From: an uncultured Bacteroidales bacterium
GTDB lineage: Bacteria > Bacteroidota > Bacteroidia > Bacteroidales > UBA932
Length of the DNA: 64,000 nucleotides
Direction: 5' to 3'
NCBI GenBank assembly: GCA_945487035.1
Contig: CALYTI010000002.1
Coordinates: 55,479-119,478, forward strand
Every line of letters starts with the position of its first letter. The first letter of the stretch is position 1. Made by a program: the position numbers and the translations under genes. The notes beneath the pieces were generated by a model. The model saw nothing but the letters and a program-made list of their open reading frames with translations, was not told the DNA's origin and did not search any database. Below, one piece after another: positions 33,321-41,842 of this stretch.

Positions 33321-34696
33321 GTCAGGCCGAAAAGGCGGTACGGCATATACTTGAACGGGAGGTCGAAATGTGTGGAGCTGGCAACTATGGCGCGTGAATG
33401 TGAGAAGACCTCGAAACTCAGCCTTCCGTGATATGCTCCCATTCCGGAATTTCCAACGCCTCCGAACGGCAGATGAGGATTGGCGATGTGCATAATAGTG
33501 TCGTTGATGCAGCCTCCGCCGGAAGATGTGCGCTCAATCAGTTTCCAGCCTTCCGACTCTTTTCCGAAATAATAGAAAGCCAGAGGCTTTTCGCGGCTGA
33601 TGATAAACTCCCTAACCTTTTCGGCAAACGGCTCGCCTTCATCATCCATTTCAATCAGAGGAAACACAGGACCGAAGATTTCCTCAGTCATCACCTTTGA
33701 GTCCGGTGCAAGATCTCCGAGAAGGGTAGGAGCTATGTAGCGCTGCGCGGCATCGGTCTGTCCACCGTAGAGCACGGTCCCTTCCCTGAGATAGCCGGCA
33801 ACCCTTTCGAAAGCGCGGTCGCTGACCATACGCACATAGTGCTCGTCCTGCTTCGGGTCCTTGCCGTGAAGCAGTTCAACCTGCTGCGCGAAAGCCTTCA
33901 CGAAAGCATCCTTTACATCTTTGTGAATGAGTATATAGTCCGGCGCTATGCAGGTCTGCCCTGAGTTCAGGGTCTTGCCCCAGGCGCATCGGCGGGCGGC
34001 AAGACGGATATCGGCGCTTTTGTCCACGATGCACGGGCTCTTTCCTCCGAGTTCCAGCACCACCGGAGTAAGATTGCGGGAGGCTGCGGCCATTACTTCG
34101 CGTCCGAGGGATGGGCTTCCTGTGAAGAAAATCAGATCCCAGCGACAGGACAAAAGCTTTTTATTAACCTCTCTATTACCCTGTACCACAGCAATATAGT
34201 CCTCCTGAAAGGTATCCTTTACCATCTCCTCTATGGTCTGAGAAACTTTGGGCACATAGGGAGAAGGCTTCAGCACTGCCGTGCATCCAGCTGCGATTGC
34301 TCCCACCAGAGGGTTGAGAAGCAACTGTACCGGATAGTTCCAGGGCGAAATAATCAGTGAGCAGCCGAGCGGCTCGCTGACCACATAGCTTCGGGCAGGC
34401 ATACAGCCTATGGAAGTAGGGCGGCTCTGTTTGCGGGACCAGCGGCAGACTTCACGGGCGGCCTTGGAGATTTCTCCTTTGACAAGACCTATCTCTGTGA
34501 TATAGGCCTCTTTATATGATTTGTGAAGGTCTTCCCAAAGGGCGTCTGCAAGTGGCTTTTCCCATTTCTCGATAGCTTTCAGGAAATCCTGAAGCCTGGC
34601 TTTGCGCCATTTCGGGTCAAGTGTTGCTCCGCTTTTGAAAAACTCTCGCTGCTTTGCAACGATTGCATCTATTGTGCTGTCTGCCGTATTTGTCAT
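33305..34696 (-). CDS. Aldehyde dehydrogenase, class 3-like
   Basis: This 463-residue NAD(P)-dependent aldehyde dehydrogenase has the general-base segment VLELGGKSPC (near residue 215) and the catalytic Cys in NSGQTCIAP (near residue 247). The GGCINDTIMHIANPHLPFGG segment and the length match the class 3/AlkH-like group, which oxidises medium- or long-chain and aromatic aldehydes. The C-terminal hydrophobic tail seen in membrane-bound members is short here (LFGLTKKLL). The gene and its promoter sit between perfect 39-bp inverted repeats and split the surface-polymer genes, so it looks inserted or inverted. A weak TAACTTTA box lies at 34719-34726. Confidence 0.93.
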   Translation of the reverse strand: MTNTADSTIDAIVAKQREFFKSGATLDPKWRKARLQDFLKAIEKWEKPLADALWEDLHKSYKEAYITEIGLVKGEISKAAREVCRWSRKQSRPTSIGCMPARSYVVSEPLGCSLIISPWNYPVQLLLNPLVGAIAAGCTAVLKPSPYVPKVSQTIEEMVKDTFQEDYIAVVQGNREVNKKLLSCRWDLIFFTGSPSLGREVMAAASRNLTPVVLELGGKSPCIVDKSADIRLAARRCAWGKTLNSGQTCIAPDYILIHKDVKDAFVKAFAQQVELLHGKDPKQDEHYVRMVSDRAFERVAGYLREGTVLYGGQTDAAQRYIAPTLLGDLAPDSKVMTEEIFGPVFPLIEMDDEGEPFAEKVREFIISREKPLAFYYFGKESEGWKLIERTSSGGGCINDTIMHIANPHLPFGGVGNSGMGAYHGRLSFEVFSHSRAIVASSTHFDLPFKYMPYRLFGLTKKLL

Positions 34697-34746
34697 AATC
34701 CGTTTTATTTTCTTCCTGTAAAGTTATCCATTGTTTGGAATAAAAG

Positions 34747-34785
34747 GAAGAAACTGCTCTAAAACACTATCTCGTGATTGTGGCG
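34747..34785 (+). repeat. 39-bp inverted repeat, right copy
   Basis: This copy holds the licD stop codon and its last codons (HNHEIVF on the minus strand). Its inner part GAAGAAACTGCTCTAA repeats the 3' end of the aldehyde dehydrogenase gene, out of place upstream of that gene's start. It is identical to 33282-33320 over all 39 bp. Confidence 0.95.
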
Positions 34786-35529
34786 CTGGGATTCTGGCGG
34801 GAGCCGGTGCCAGTCGCCGTAGATGCGGCGAAGGTAGCTGTCCGGGTCCCTCGGGGCGGGGAACTCGCAGCCCTCGAAACTCACGGTCTGCAGAGGAAAG
34901 ACCTCCTGCGGTGTTCTGATATTGTAGAAAGGCACTCCGAAATCGTGCATCAGGGAATTGCGGTGGAAGGCTCTGCCGCAAAGGTCCGCAAGCAGAACAG
35001 CCAGCCGGGCAAAAGGATACAGCAGATAGGCCGCGAGCTTTTTTATAGCCCCGTCATCAATGGCACCGCTGATGCGCCGCAGGCACCTGCCGTACAGGGG
35101 GTCGATCATCTTCTTGACCTTCGGATTGCCAGGCCTTACGATAAAGGTGTCTATCCACAGGAAATCCTCCACCGGCTCTCCGCTCACGGCATCACGCCTC
35201 ACTATCCTGCAGGAAGAGTCTATAAACCGCGGCCACAGGCGTGTGTAGCCTTTGGTTCCGCTGCGGTCCACAAAGGCATAGGGAGCCGGCGCCTTATCCT
35301 TCAATATTTTGCGTATGCGCGGGACATCCTTCCAGAGTATGCACACATCCAGGTCGTCATCCCAGGGGATGAAACCGCCGTGGCGCTGAGCTCCCAGCAG
35401 GGTGCCTCCGTCCATCCACCAGACTATGCCGTTCTCCCTGCACAGTCTGTCGAACTCCTTCAGCAGGGCGAGGAGCCTGAGCTGATGTTCCCTCAGCGGG
35501 GAGCCTTGCGGGTTATAAACTTTCTCCAT
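34759..35529 (-). CDS. LicD family phosphotransferase
   Basis: This 256-residue protein shows the LicD/fukutin nucleotidyltransferase-like fold: WWMDGGTLLGAQRHGGFIPW, then the metal-binding DDDLDV. LicD proteins add phosphocholine or other CDP-linked alcohols to surface glycans. The start at 35529 (MEKVYNPQG) is preferred to an ATG 16 codons upstream, which would enlarge the overlap with the flippase gene from 37 to 85 nt. Its last codons lie in the right 39-bp repeat. With the TagF-like gene it suggests phosphodiester decoration of a surface polymer. Confidence 0.87.
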   Translation of the reverse strand: MEKVYNPQGSPLREHQLRLLALLKEFDRLCRENGIVWWMDGGTLLGAQRHGGFIPWDDDLDVCILWKDVPRIRKILKDKAPAPYAFVDRSGTKGYTRLWPRFIDSSCRIVRRDAVSGEPVEDFLWIDTFIVRPGNPKVKKMIDPLYGRCLRRISGAIDDGAIKKLAAYLLYPFARLAVLLADLCGRAFHRNSLMHDFGVPFYNIRTPQEVFPLQTVSFEGCEFPAPRDPDSYLRRIYGDWHRLPPESQRHNHEIVF

Positions 35530-37028
35530 ATATTCCTGATTGCAGTCCTTTCGGACTTTTCGAGACCTATGGTCCATACGGCAATGGCCGTGCAGACAAG
35601 GCTGAGCGCGATTGTGAGCAGCAGGCGACCCACTCCCTCAGGTACCAGCTGCACAAAGATGCACGGCAGCACGGCAGAGGCAAGGGTGACTCCCGCAATA
35701 GGGAGCAGCACCTTGGCTGCATAGGCACGCAGGTCCATATCCGCATACCTTACGGCCATAGAGATTCTTATGCCCTGGGTGATGACGGCGAAGATGAAAA
35801 TCAGCCAGAAAACCATCTCGGCGCGTATGTGGGCGAACTTCAGAAGGAAATATGCCGCAAAGACTATGAGAAGCTGGCTGCCGCCCACCAGAATATTGTA
35901 CCACTTGACCTTGCCCGTAGCCTGAACGCTGTAGAACAGCGGGTCGTGGAAAGAGTCCACGAGCGAGACGGCCAGCATAATTGATGCGAAGGTGGCGGTG
36001 AGCGCAGGCACATCCCCAAGCCACAAGTCCAGAACGCAGTTCATTTCAAGCAGCAGTGGCAGCACTATGGCGTAGAGCAGGAAGTAGGAAAAGCGGGAGG
36101 CCTGGAAGACCAGACGCATCATATCGTCCTTCTCGCCAGCGGCCCAGGACTTTACGATTTGCGGGTTGAAGGCAAGGACATAGTTCTGAACGAATTGGTA
36201 TACATTGACATAGACCTGGTTCGCGAGTCCGCGCGCGGCATTGACGGCAGGACCGAAGAACATATTGAGGAGTATGTTCACGCCCTGGTTTTTGCCTATG
36301 GTTGCCATCGAACCGAGCACGCCCCAGCCATTGAAGGACATTATTTCGCGCGCGAGCGCCCTGTCGCAGTGCCAGTCATAACGGCACTCAGGGTAGCAGC
36401 AGCGGCAGTACAGGATGTAGAAGCCGTTGGTCGCAGCGGATACCGCCAGCATCAGAAGGGCGTAGAAGACAAGCTTGTCGATGGGCGAAATGCTGAGAAG
36501 AAATACGATGCCGAGCTTGAGCACAGCCTCTACGACCGAGCAGTATGCATAGACCTTCATCTTCTCCTTGGCGGTGATGATGGCGCGGTACGGAATCGCC
36601 ACCACGCTGCACAGGAAACTCAGGATGCTGAGCTGATATACCCAGCGGCAGGCCTGCAGCCTGTCCGCAGGAATATTCATCTTCCTCTCCATAATCCAAA
36701 GGCCTACGGTCTCGGAGAGCAGCAGGATGGCGGCGGCGAGCACAAGGAAAATCGTGACATTCACCTTGAAGACCTGGTGCAGGGCTTCGTAGTCCCGGCG
36801 GCCGAGCTGGGTGGCGTAGTAGCGGTTGCAGGCCGAATTCATCACCCCGTTGAGGAAGGAAAAGGCTACGACTATGCCTCCGATGACATTGTAGAGGCCG
36901 AAGTCGGTTTCCCCGAGGGTTGAAAGCACGACGCGCGAAGCCCAGAGGCTGATGATCATTATCAGCCCCATCCTCATATAGAGAAGCAGGGTATTTTTGG
37001 CTATCCGCCTGTTGTCCACATTGCCCAT
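35493..37028 (-). CDS. Polysaccharide flippase, Wzx/MurJ-like
   Basis: This 511-residue protein with about 12-14 helices belongs to the MOP exporter superfamily used for lipid-linked oligosaccharides. Typical segments are FGLYNVIGGIVVAFSFLNGVMNSA (shown in part: VAFSFLNGVM) and ATIGKNQGVNILLNMFFGP. It should move lipid-linked repeat units to the periplasm. The start at 37028 is chosen because a consensus promoter (37034-37064) lies inside the longer frame that begins at 37064; transcription would then begin at about the ATG. It overlaps licD by 37 nt. Confidence 0.88.
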   Translation of the reverse strand: MGNVDNRRIAKNTLLLYMRMGLIMIISLWASRVVLSTLGETDFGLYNVIGGIVVAFSFLNGVMNSACNRYYATQLGRRDYEALHQVFKVNVTIFLVLAAAILLLSETVGLWIMERKMNIPADRLQACRWVYQLSILSFLCSVVAIPYRAIITAKEKMKVYAYCSVVEAVLKLGIVFLLSISPIDKLVFYALLMLAVSAATNGFYILYCRCCYPECRYDWHCDRALAREIMSFNGWGVLGSMATIGKNQGVNILLNMFFGPAVNAARGLANQVYVNVYQFVQNYVLAFNPQIVKSWAAGEKDDMMRLVFQASRFSYFLLYAIVLPLLLEMNCVLDLWLGDVPALTATFASIMLAVSLVDSFHDPLFYSVQATGKVKWYNILVGGSQLLIVFAAYFLLKFAHIRAEMVFWLIFIFAVITQGIRISMAVRYADMDLRAYAAKVLLPIAGVTLASAVLPCIFVQLVPEGVGRLLLTIALSLVCTAIAVWTIGLEKSERTAIRNIWRKFITRKAPR

Positions 37029-37033
37029 CGGGA

Positions 37034-37064
37034 CAAAGTTATCGTTTTTTGGTGAAGTCTCCAA
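37034..37064 (-). promoter_or_regulatory. Promoter of the flippase-licD unit
   Basis: On the minus strand TTG (37064-37062), a 20-nt gap and TAACTTTG (37041-37034) match the consensus. The predicted start of transcription (about 37028) is the ATG itself, implying a leaderless message. Confidence 0.65.
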
Positions 37065-37079
37065 TATTCATTATATTTG
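37049..37079 (+). promoter_or_regulatory. Promoter of secA
   Basis: TTG at 37049-37051 and TATATTTG at 37072-37079 are 20 nt apart. The leader to the ATG at 37114 is about 28 nt. It overlaps the divergent flippase promoter, so the two polymerases would compete. Confidence 0.7.
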
Positions 37080-37113
37080 AAGGATTTTTTAACAGACAAA
37101 ACTTATACTTTAT

Positions 37114-40100
37114 ATGGCATTGACAGATTTTATCAAAAAGCTGTTCGGTTCCAAGGCTGACAGGGATTACAAGGCCATCAAGCCTATCCTTGACAAGGTG
37201 CTGGCAGCTTATGTGGAGATTGACGCACTTTCCGATGATGACCTTCGTGCGCATTCCGCTGCACTCAGGCAGAAGATGCGCGATGTGGAGGCTCCTTTCG
37301 AGAACCGTATTGCTGAAATCAGGCAGCAACTCGACACGGAACTCCCTATCTCAGAGAAAGTAAAGCTTGCAGACGAGAGCGAGAAACTCGTCAAGGATGA
37401 GGATGAAGCAATAGAGAAAGCCCTGATGGAAATTCTTCCTGAGGCTTTCGCAATTGTGAAGAGCACCGCCCGCAGGTTTGCACAGAATCCGGAAATCAGG
37501 GTGAAGGCTAACGATTTCGACCGTGCCCTCAGCGTGGACCACGATTTCGTGCATATCGAAGGGGATGAGGCCGTGTACCAGAATCACTGGGTGGCCGGAG
37601 GCAATGACCTCAAATGGGATATGGTGCATTATGATGTGCAGCTCGTCGGAGGTATTGCCCTGCATCAGGGAAAGATTGCCGAGATGGCAACCGGTGAGGG
37701 AAAGACCCTCGTCGCAACCCTTCCGGTATTCCTCAACGCCCTGGCAGGCAAGGGAGTACATATGGTTACCGTCAACGACTACCTCTCCAAGCGTGACTCC
37801 GAGTGGATGGGACCTATCTATATGTTCCACGGCCTGAGCGTCGACTGCATCGACAAGCACGAGCCGAACTCGGCCGCCCGCAAGAAGGCTTACGACTGCG
37901 ACATTACCTTCGGTACCAACAACGAATTCGGTTTCGACTACCTCAGGGATAATATGGCAACCCGCGAGGAGGACCTAGTTCAGCGCAAGCACCACTTCGC
38001 CATTGTCGATGAGGTGGACTCAGTGCTTATTGACGATGCCCGTACTCCTCTCATCATTTCCGGTCCTGTGGCAAAGAAGCAGGATGACGAGCAGTATATG
38101 GAGTTCCGCCCTTATGTAGAGAAACTCTATACCGCCCAGAGGGCTCTTGTGAACCAGGTTCTCAACGAGGCCAAGAAGAAAATGGCAGAAGGGGATGAGG
38201 AAGAGGGAGGAAAACTCCTTCTGCGTGCCTACAAGGGACTTCCGAAGTACCAGCCGCTCATCAAGTACCTCAGCGAGCCGGGAGTCAAGGTGGTGATGCA
38301 GAAATCAGAGAACTACTACATCCAGGACAACGAAAGGGAGATGCCTGTAGTTACCGACCCTCTGTACTTCGTCATCAATGAGATGATGCATTCCATCAAC
38401 CTTACCGACAAGGGTCAGGAACTGCTTGCCCAGAGCGTGGGCAATGACGAGTTCTTCGTGCTGCCTGACGTCGGAACCAAGATTGCCGAAATCGAGCACT
38501 CCGACCTGAGCCTTGCCGAGAAGCAGGAGAAGAAGGACGCCCTGATGGAGGACTTCTCCCTGAAGAGCGAGCGCGTGCACACCGTAAACCAGCTTCTCAA
38601 GGCTTATGCAATGTTCGAGAAGGATGTGGATTATGTTGTGATGGAGGAGAACGGCGTAAAGAAAGTCAAAATCGTCGATGAATCCACCGGCCGTATTATG
38701 GAAGGACGCCGCTGGTCAGACGGACTCCACCAGGCTGTCGAGGCCAAGGAGAATGTAAAGGTCGAGGCTGCAACCCAGACCTTCGCTACCATCACCCTGC
38801 AGAACTATTTCCGTATGTATCACAAGCTTGCCGGTATGACCGGTACTGCCGAGACCGAAGCGGGAGAGTTCTGGTCCATCTACAAGCTGGATGTTATGGT
38901 CATTCCGACCAACAAGCCTATACTCAGGGACGACCAGGACGATATTATCTATAAGACCAAGAAGGCGAAGTACGCAGCCGTGATTGACCGGGTGGTGGAA
39001 CTTTCCAAGGCGGGACGCCCTGTGCTTGTGGGTACCACCGATGTGGAGACCTCCGAGCTGCTGAGCCGTATGCTTAAGATGAGGGGCATACGCCACAATG
39101 TGCTCAACGCCAAGGAGCACGCCCGTGAGGCTGAAATCGTTGCTCAGGCCGGTCAGAGCTCTACCGTTACCATCGCCACCAATATGGCGGGTCGTGGTAC
39201 GGATATCAAGCTTTCCGACGAAGTGAAGGCAGCCGGCGGACTTGCCATCATCGGCACCGAACGCCACGATTCACGCCGTGTGGACAGGCAGCTGCGAGGC
39301 CGTGCCGGACGTCAGGGAGACCCGGGTTCTTCAACCTTCTATATTTCCCTTGAAGACAAGCTGATGCGTCTCTTCGGTTCGGAGAGGATTGCCGCTGTCG
39401 TGGACAAGCTCGGAATGGCGGAGAACGACGCACTTGAGAGCAAGATGCTTTCCAATGCCATAGAGAATGCCCAGAAGAAGGTTGAGGAAAACAACTTCGG
39501 TATCCGCAAGAACCTCATCGAGTACGATGATGTGATGAACTATCAGCGTGAGGCCATCTATTCGCGCAGGCGCAATGCCATCAGCGGAGACAAGGTTGAA
39601 ATCGACCTTCAGAATATGATGGTGGACACCGCAACCCTTATCGTGGATTCCTGCGAAGGAGCGGATTTCAAGGACTTCGAGGAATATCTTATGGCCCGTC
39701 TGTCCATAGATCCCGGCTTCGATGCCGAGTTCTGGAACAAGTCCAAGAAGGATGCAGTCGTGAAGGCTCTCTGCGACCATATGTATGAGGTTTACCGCCG
39801 CCGTATGGAGACCCTCGTGGACAAGCTCACTCCTATCATCAAACAGGTTTATGAGAAGCAGGGCACTATGTACCAGAACATTGCAATCCCTGTTTCGGAC
39901 GGACGCAAGGTTATGAACCTGAGCGTAAATCTCGAAAAGGCCTATACTTCCGAGGGCCGCGAGGTGGCAAAGACCCTGAGCCGCAACATTATTCTCTACC
40001 AGATAGACGATCATTGGAAGCAGCACCTCCGTGAGATGGACGACCTCAAGCAGAATGTGCAGAATGCATCCTATGAGCAGAAAGACCCTAAGGTGGTTTA

Positions 40101-40392
40101 CAAGCTCGAGAGCTACAACCTCTTCGCCAAGATGCTGGAGTCCCTCAACCAGGATGTGCTCTCATTCCTGCTTCGCGCCTTCATTCCTCTTCGTGAAGGA
40201 CAGCCTCAGCGTCCGGTGCAGACCCGTCCTGATATGTCCCGTTACCAGACCCGTCGCAACGACCTGGTAACCAACGGAGAACAGAAGGCAAACGCCCCTG
40301 TTAAGGTGGAGAAACACGTGGGACGCAATGACCCTTGCCCTTGCGGAAGCGGCAAGAAGTACAAGAACTGCCACGGCAAAGGATTGGTATAA
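37114..40392 (+). CDS. secA: Preprotein translocase ATPase SecA
   Basis: SecA drives proteins through SecYEG. The 1092 residues include Walker A MATGEGKTLVATLP, Walker B/DEAD region IVDEVDSVLIDDARTPLI, an internal stretch longer than in the E. coli protein (901 residues), as is usual in Bacteroidetes, and NMAGRGTDIKL and RQLRGRAGRQGDPGSS in the second motor domain. The C-terminal zinc motif NDPCPCGSGKKYKNCHGKG, used for SecB and lipid contact, is intact. The bactofilin gene follows after 23 nt. Confidence 0.98.
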   Translation: MALTDFIKKLFGSKADRDYKAIKPILDKVLAAYVEIDALSDDDLRAHSAALRQKMRDVEAPFENRIAEIRQQLDTELPISEKVKLADESEKLVKDEDEAIEKALMEILPEAFAIVKSTARRFAQNPEIRVKANDFDRALSVDHDFVHIEGDEAVYQNHWVAGGNDLKWDMVHYDVQLVGGIALHQGKIAEMATGEGKTLVATLPVFLNALAGKGVHMVTVNDYLSKRDSEWMGPIYMFHGLSVDCIDKHEPNSAARKKAYDCDITFGTNNEFGFDYLRDNMATREEDLVQRKHHFAIVDEVDSVLIDDARTPLIISGPVAKKQDDEQYMEFRPYVEKLYTAQRALVNQVLNEAKKKMAEGDEEEGGKLLLRAYKGLPKYQPLIKYLSEPGVKVVMQKSENYYIQDNEREMPVVTDPLYFVINEMMHSINLTDKGQELLAQSVGNDEFFVLPDVGTKIAEIEHSDLSLAEKQEKKDALMEDFSLKSERVHTVNQLLKAYAMFEKDVDYVVMEENGVKKVKIVDESTGRIMEGRRWSDGLHQAVEAKENVKVEAATQTFATITLQNYFRMYHKLAGMTGTAETEAGEFWSIYKLDVMVIPTNKPILRDDQDDIIYKTKKAKYAAVIDRVVELSKAGRPVLVGTTDVETSELLSRMLKMRGIRHNVLNAKEHAREAEIVAQAGQSSTVTIATNMAGRGTDIKLSDEVKAAGGLAIIGTERHDSRRVDRQLRGRAGRQGDPGSSTFYISLEDKLMRLFGSERIAAVVDKLGMAENDALESKMLSNAIENAQKKVEENNFGIRKNLIEYDDVMNYQREAIYSRRRNAISGDKVEIDLQNMMVDTATLIVDSCEGADFKDFEEYLMARLSIDPGFDAEFWNKSKKDAVVKALCDHMYEVYRRRMETLVDKLTPIIKQVYEKQGTMYQNIAIPVSDGRKVMNLSVNLEKAYTSEGREVAKTLSRNIILYQIDDHWKQHLREMDDLKQNVQNASYEQKDPKVVYKLESYNLFAKMLESLNQDVLSFLLRAFIPLREGQPQRPVQTRPDMSRYQTRRNDLVTNGEQKANAPVKVEKHVGRNDPCPCGSGKKYKNCHGKGLV

Positions 40393-40415
40393 ACTAATAA
40401 CAAAAGAATAAGAAT

Positions 40416-40862
40416 ATGAATATGGATCTTTCAAAGGTTAAAAGGGCCGTGGAGCCTGAGGTCAGCGTAAATGACGTCAGCCGCATCTCAGTCGGTACGG
40501 TCATCAAGGGAGAACTTTCCTCCGATTGCGATGTGCGCATCGACGGACAGGTTGAGGGCAAGCTTTTCTCAAAGGGCAGAATAGTAGTGGGACCTCAGGC
40601 CAAGCTTGTTGGCGGTCTCGCTTGCCAGAATGTGGATTTCTGGGGAACAATGACAGGAGACATCTTCGTGAAGGATGTGCTTACGGTAAAGAACAAGGCA
40701 GTTATCGAGGGCAATATCAATGTCAATAAACTTCAGGTTGAGATGGGTGCTTCCATCAATGGCTCCTGCCATATGATTACTCCTGAAGAATATGACAAGC
40801 TTTGCGAATCCTTCGTTACCACCAAACTCGCTGCTAAGGCTGCTCCTGCACCGAAGAAGTAA
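40416..40862 (+). CDS. Bactofilin
   Basis: This is a 148-residue polymer-forming cytoskeletal protein. A short disordered N-terminus precedes a beta-helix of repeating hydrophobic turns: SVGTVIKGELSSDCDVRIDG, VEGKLFSKGRIVVG, then VDFWGTMTGDIFVKD. It has an Ala/Pro/Lys tail (AAKAAPAPKK). Bactofilins polymerise without nucleotide and act in cell shape or polar organisation. It probably shares the secA transcript. Its last 29 nt overlap the convergent zinc-ribbon gene. A second possible start is the Met two codons on. Confidence 0.9.
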   Translation: MNMDLSKVKRAVEPEVSVNDVSRISVGTVIKGELSSDCDVRIDGQVEGKLFSKGRIVVGPQAKLVGGLACQNVDFWGTMTGDIFVKDVLTVKNKAVIEGNINVNKLQVEMGASINGSCHMITPEEYDKLCESFVTTKLAAKAAPAPKK

Positions 40863-41211
40863 GTTTGATGCCGTACATACGGCCTGAAGAGCACCTGTAT
40901 TCTATATCGTAACAACGGTAACGGACGGTGCTCGACATAAAGATTACCTCACTGCAGGAACTGGGAGTGAACCCCAGTTCCTGTATTTCTTGTAAAGGGA
41001 TGGAACTGATACCAAGTCTGACAAGACTGATAAGAATAGAGTAGTTGCAGTCAAGTCTTTTCAGAATCTTCTTTCCATAATAACGGGACATCACCATATT
41101 GTTGTGGTAATTGTTCTTGCATTGCGAATTGCAATACTTTTTGTCAGAACGTCCTTTGAGTGGAGCTCCGCAGTATGCGCAGAAACTCATTTGCATTACT
41201 TTTGTTTTCAT
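40834..41211 (-). CDS. Small zinc-ribbon protein of unknown function
   Basis: This 125-residue protein starts with a CxxC...CxxxC ribbon (FCAYCGAPLKGRSDKKYCNSQC), followed by KNNYHNN and a basic helical stretch. Similar short proteins are common in Bacteroidetes and may bind nucleic acid, but no function is known. The start may be the Met at 41190 (MSFCAYCG), which sits directly before the ribbon. It converges on the bactofilin gene with a 29-nt overlap. Confidence 0.65.
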   Translation of the reverse strand: MKTKVMQMSFCAYCGAPLKGRSDKKYCNSQCKNNYHNNMVMSRYYGKKILKRLDCNYSILISLVRLGISSIPLQEIQELGFTPSSCSEVIFMSSTVRYRCYDIEYRCSSGRMYGIKLTSSVQEQP

Positions 41212-41285
41212 AGTCCGTAAGATATGAAGGGAGTCCTCTTAGTTGTTCTTCCTTAAATTTTCTTTTTCATAAAAACTTTTTTTTA

Positions 41286-41323
41286 GGCCGAAAGAAACAG
41301 CTTCCGGCCGTATTTTTTCTTTT
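41286..41323 (+). terminator. Hairpin with T-run
   Basis: GGCCGAAAG and CTTCCGGCC pair with one mismatch around AAACAG and are followed by GTATTTTTTCTTTT on the plus strand. It may end read-through from secA-bactofilin or insulate the fimbrial operon. Confidence 0.55.
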
Positions 41324-41329
41324 GACTTT

Positions 41330-41351
41330 CCGAAAGAAACAGCTTCCGGCC
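41330..41351 (+). repeat. Second copy of the terminator hairpin sequence
   Basis: These 22 bases are identical to 41288-41309, 42 bp apart. The outer stem is weaker because the leading GG is missing. Confidence 0.6.
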
Positions 41352-41392
41352 TAAAGAATCGTAAATATTTTGCCTTTTTCGTCACACTTTCC

Positions 41393-41422
41393 TTGTTGCT
41401 TGCCCGGGAGAGCCCAACTTTG
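41393..41422 (+). promoter_or_regulatory. Likely promoter of the ssb-fimbrial operon
   Basis: TTG at 41393-41395 and CAACTTTG at 41415-41422 are 19 nt apart. The -7 element has C for T at its first base. The leader to the SSB start is about 60 nt. Confidence 0.5.
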
Positions 41423-41488
41423 CACTACCGCCAGGAACCGCGGACAGGGCGGGATAAGTTTAAAAGCAAATACCAAAACTTCAAAAAA

Positions 41489-41842
41489 ATGGAACAAATC
41501 AACAGAGTGGAATTGAGGGGCGTTGTCGGAGCAGTAAGGTCCGCCAACGTCGCTGGCAAGAAAGTCTATGACTTCTCCCTTGCCACAAACCGTGCGTTCA
41601 AGGACCGCAGCGGCACGGCAGTCATCGAAACCCAGTGGCACCAGATTACTACCTGGGATTCCGGAGATGGAGTGAATGAAGGCTTGGATCATATCGACAA
41701 GGGGTCCAAGGTGTATCTCACTGGCCGTCTGCAGTATGACCGCTATGACGGGGCGGACGGAATCGAAAGATTCAGAACCAAAATCATATCGAACAGAGTG
41801 GTTGTACTCGACGGACCTGAACAATTGGACTATGAAATGTAG
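41489..41842 (+). CDS. ssb: Short single-stranded DNA-binding protein
   Basis: This 117-residue OB-fold protein starts MEQINRVELRGVVGAVR and has the SSB segments FSLATNRAF, TQWHQITTW and YLTGRLQYDRYD. It lacks the acidic C-terminal tip (usually DDDIPF) through which housekeeping SSB recruits repair and replication enzymes; the protein ends EQLDYEM. It is therefore probably a specialised or accessory SSB. Its last 11 nt overlap the DUF3575-like gene, so it is the first cistron of the fimbrial operon. A longer in-frame start at 41393 is unlikely because it coincides with the promoter. Confidence 0.85.
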   Translation: MEQINRVELRGVVGAVRSANVAGKKVYDFSLATNRAFKDRSGTAVIETQWHQITTWDSGDGVNEGLDHIDKGSKVYLTGRLQYDRYDGADGIERFRTKIISNRVVVLDGPEQLDYEM

